Assembly (NCBI GenBank): GCA_016787565.1 | Contig: JAEUUG010000012.1 | Span: 186,001-250,000 of the forward strand | DNA: 64,000 bases | Source of the DNA: Cyclobacteriaceae bacterium | GTDB lineage: Bacteria > Bacteroidota > Bacteroidia > Cytophagales > Cyclobacteriaceae | Direction of reading: 5' to 3' | Shown: piece by piece, positions 61,584-64,000 of the stretch | Numbering within the stretch: position 1 is the stretch's first letter | How the letters are laid out: the number at the start of each line of letters is the position of its first letter | Translations under genes and position numbers: made by a program | Notes under the pieces: model-generated | Seen by the model: the letters and a program-made list of their open reading frames with translations, nothing else | Told to the model about the DNA's origin: nothing | Databases searched by the model: none

Positions 61584-64000
61584 ATGAAACAGGATGTTCA
61601 TTCACGGTTTTTACAGAGCACCAAGCTAAAAGTAATTGCCGGTTTTATGCTTACCCTTTTGGCCCTGGGCAGTGGAGGCTGGATAACCTACCAGAGTTTC
61701 AAAGAGCTACTAACAATGGTAGATTCATTGGCCGAGCCAAACAAAAAAATCATAGCATTGAATCAGCTTTTCAGAAGGATCACCAATCTGGATCAGGAGT
61801 TGCGCGCAAAGGCACTGGTGAATCCTAAACTCGCCACACGCACCTTCCTACAAGAATCGAAAATCCTCTCTGCTAGTCTCGATAGCCTAGCAGAAGTGCT
61901 TAAAAACGAAACACATCAATACCAGCTACTAGATAGTATGCACACAGTGCTTCTGAGGCGAAATAAGTTATTTCTCACCTATCTACAAGCAAGACTCACC
62001 TTCTCACAAAACACTCAAACAGCACAAAAACTTGATTCGTTGTCAACTTTTTTAATTCAGTATAGACCGAGCACCGATACCAGCTTTGTATCAACCTCCA
62101 AAAAAATTACAACTACACGGCTCACCCCAGTTGAAAACAAAGAAAAAAATTTATGGGCTCGACTCTGGAATAAGAAGCGAAAGCAAGAAAAAGAAACGGA
62201 CCAGATAGAGGAAGTCTATGAGGAGCTTACAACCACAACGGATACGGTTGCCATTTTAAAAGAAACGCAAGCTATTGAGCAGATTGGCTTCATTGTTCGT
62301 GGACTGGAAACAGATAAGCGATTACAATCAGGATTAGCCCTTCAGCGCGAAATTGATTTTATCAATGAAAATGCAAAACTTCTCAACCAACTACTGAATA
62401 TTCTACGTGATGTTGAACAGCAGGAACTCGTAGCCTTAAGCAACAGCTACTCCAATGCTTCAATCGTTGCTAGAAAAAACACGCGTTGGGTAGCTATAAT
62501 CTTTGGAATTTTTATTCTCGCCTCAATCGTCTTGATTAGCCTTATTCTCCTGGATATTACCCGCACAAGATTTTATCGACAACAACTTCTTCAAGCGAAA
62601 GAAAATGCTGAAAATCTTGGCGCATTGAAGCAAGAGTTCCTCGCTAATATGAGTCATGAGATCAGAACTCCTTTACAATCAATTGTAGGGTTTTCAGAAC
62701 TCGCCCATAAAAAGTTTCCAGCCAGCGAGGAATTAGTGGCTATCCGAAAATCTTCTGAACATCTGTTACACATTGTAAATGAGGTATTGGATTTTTCACG
62801 ACTAGAATCCGGGAAGGTAAAATTTGAAAGAGCTCCATTTCGCGTAAATGAGCTACTCTCGGAAACTGAGATGACATTTAGTCTTCAGGCGCAAGCTAAA
62901 AACTTGAAATTTAAACTAGTGCAAGCGGACTTAAAAGATGTTGCCGTCTTGGGCGATGCATACCGGTTGCGCCAAATATTATTTAATCTTTTGAGTAATG
63001 CCATAAAATTTACAAACCAGGGTCATGTAATGTTACAGGCAGAAGTGAAAGACGAAGTATACCGCCTGACATACACGTTTATGGTAACCGATAGTGGCAT
63101 TGGTATGAGTGAAAATGAACAACAAAGAATATTTGAGCAATTTGAACAAGCCAATACAGGCATTCAGTATAAACATGGCGGATCCGGTATTGGCTTGTCC
63201 ATTGTAAAAACATTGGTAGAGGTACACGGAGGAAGAATATCCGTTTCAAGTCAGGAGGGAGTGGGCTCTACCTTTACGGTGGTCATGGGCTTTGACAAAG
63301 CCGAAGAATCTCAACAAATTCATAAACCCATTCCAGCAATTGAAACGGCAGGGCCATTCCAGGGAAAAGTTTTGTTTGTCGATGACGACCTCTTGATCCT
63401 ACGGGTGTGCGCGGCTTTTTTCCAGTCGGCAGGAATTACATACGAGACATGTCAGCAGCCTGAACTTTTTATTTCACAAATACCCGACCCAGCCATTACC
63501 CATGTATTCATGGACATTCGGATGCCCGGGATGAATGGTTTCGAACTTCTTCATCTCTTAAAAGCAAAAATGAAAAACACAACAACTTTTATTGCTGTGA
63601 CCGCCAATACTCTTCCGCATCAGCCAACTGAATTGTTGCTTGCCGGTTTCGATCATGTTCTTTTAAAACCCTTTACCGAAAATCAATTACTAGCTCTTTT
63701 AAAGAATAAGCCACAACCAACATCAGCAACTTCACAAACAGGCAGTCATGTTAATTTGAATGCCATTCATCGGATGACCCTGGGCGATGCGCATGCCACC
63801 CGTCTTGTTTTGAAAGATTTCTCCGAAGAGACTCAAAGAGAATTAACCCAATTTAACCAGCAGAATTTAGCAAAGAATGTAAACGCGCTTCGCGAGATCA
63901 TTCACCGGTGGGCTGGACGAACAGGACAAATTGGCGCCACCTCACTTAGTAAGTCCTTGCGGAATCTTGAACTTGCCTTGGAAAATGAAGCGCCCATACA
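61584..64000 (+). CDS. hybrid sensor histidine kinase with receiver and HPt domains (partial)
   Basis: Open from the ATG at 61584 to the right edge; 805 residues are visible. Order: membrane helix (about 17-35), helical sensor region (36-300) with a Lys/Glu-rich stretch and TTTT near 217-220, second membrane helix (about 303-323), HisKA with phosphoacceptor H358 in MSHEIRTPL, HATPase with NLLSNAIKF and GGSGIGLSIVK. A receiver domain follows with phospho-Asp D644 in MDIRMPG, then the start of an HPt domain with likely H774 (IIHRWAGRTGQIG). A full HPt implies a phosphorelay to a separate regulator. The stop is outside the window. Confidence 0.92.
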   Translation, partial: MKQDVHSRFLQSTKLKVIAGFMLTLLALGSGGWITYQSFKELLTMVDSLAEPNKKIIALNQLFRRITNLDQELRAKALVNPKLATRTFLQESKILSASLDSLAEVLKNETHQYQLLDSMHTVLLRRNKLFLTYLQARLTFSQNTQTAQKLDSLSTFLIQYRPSTDTSFVSTSKKITTTRLTPVENKEKNLWARLWNKKRKQEKETDQIEEVYEELTTTTDTVAILKETQAIEQIGFIVRGLETDKRLQSGLALQREIDFINENAKLLNQLLNILRDVEQQELVALSNSYSNASIVARKNTRWVAIIFGIFILASIVLISLILLDITRTRFYRQQLLQAKENAENLGALKQEFLANMSHEIRTPLQSIVGFSELAHKKFPASEELVAIRKSSEHLLHIVNEVLDFSRLESGKVKFERAPFRVNELLSETEMTFSLQAQAKNLKFKLVQADLKDVAVLGDAYRLRQILFNLLSNAIKFTNQGHVMLQAEVKDEVYRLTYTFMVTDSGIGMSENEQQRIFEQFEQANTGIQYKHGGSGIGLSIVKTLVEVHGGRISVSSQEGVGSTFTVVMGFDKAEESQQIHKPIPAIETAGPFQGKVLFVDDDLLILRVCAAFFQSAGITYETCQQPELFISQIPDPAITHVFMDIRMPGMNGFELLHLLKAKMKNTTTFIAVTANTLPHQPTELLLAGFDHVLLKPFTENQLLALLKNKPQPTSATSQTGSHVNLNAIHRMTLGDAHATRLVLKDFSEETQRELTQFNQQNLAKNVNALREIIHRWAGRTGQIGATSLSKSLRNLELALENEAPI

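Noticed and set aside
61466-61828. 121-codon ORF in another frame over the start of the hybrid kinase
   Set aside because: It is a shadow of the kinase gene; the kinase frame carries a helix and recognisable domains and continues past this ORF.

Overview
The window is chromosomal DNA of a Bacteroidota bacterium, most likely of the order Cytophagales. Four kinds of evidence point there. The gene families are typical of the phylum: a Bacteroidota-type LptD, a type IX secretion (T9SS) sorting domain, GT3 glycogen synthase, LytTR regulators, head-GIN/DUF2807, DUF6588, DUF4288, DUF4202 and YfiR/DUF4154. Ribosome binding sites are mostly weak. Several genes carry the Bacteroidota -7 promoter element TAnnTTTG just upstream (for example 17536, 22036, 48336, 49592, 50989 and 54702). 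Base composition is moderate and even, and I see no rRNA, tRNA, IS element, prophage, integrase or CRISPR array. Genes are densely packed on both strands. No gap without a gene reaches 300 bp; the largest are about 268 bp (20151-20418), 238 bp (60461-60698), 235 bp (28279-28513) and 223 bp (29595-29817).

Layout. 1-7.4 kb: envelope genes (lptD, a secreted amidase, an MCE/MlaD protein), a carboxyltransferase subunit and a SirB1-like protein. 7.4-14.4 kb: housekeeping and small conserved genes, including a phosphopantetheinyl transferase, WD40, DivIVA, folB and ChaN, an A-type Fe-S protein, and a tightly overlapping run ending in dtd. 14.4-23.6 kb: secreted and surface proteins (penicillin acylase family, VanX-like dipeptidase, a T9SS protein with Asp-boxes and four internal repeats, a serine hydrolase) plus a membrane-bound LytTR regulator. 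23.7-31.6 kb: glycogen synthase, clpB, a low-molecular-weight phosphatase and enoyl-CoA hydratase. 31.7-40.1 kb: kdtA, rsgA, a GT2/FemAB/DUF4442 group, a saccharopine-dehydrogenase-like enzyme, and nhaC with an exonuclease and NudK. 40.3-43.7 kb: a five-gene operon of two LiaF-like membrane proteins, a DUF4288 protein and a LytS/LytTR two-component pair. 43.7-52.2 kb: an MFS exporter, YigZ, a head-GIN protein, lysS, proline dehydrogenase, aroB and aroA. 52.4-64 kb: a PAS histidine kinase downstream of tandem YfiR-like genes, an M42 peptidase, a carboxyltransferase, ppx/gppA, an Ldh-family oxidoreductase, divIC, a coiled-coil lipoprotein and the start of a large hybrid histidine kinase cut by the right edge.

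How genes work together. LPS export and core synthesis (lptD, kdtA), wall turnover (amidase, VanX-like, FemAB-like) and lipid trafficking (MCE) make envelope biogenesis the main theme. Two carboxyltransferase subunits, enoyl-CoA hydratase and proline dehydrogenase suggest branched-chain/propionyl-CoA and proline catabolism. The most interesting unexplained items are the LiaF-like/LytSR operon, the tandem YfiR plus PAS-kinase module, a short-ORF/terminator leader before the enoyl-CoA hydratase gene, a terminator overlapping the promoter of a yfiR gene, and several perfect palindromes in promoter positions (4837, 8609, 25544, 49618). I see no clearly novel multi-gene defence or secretion system.
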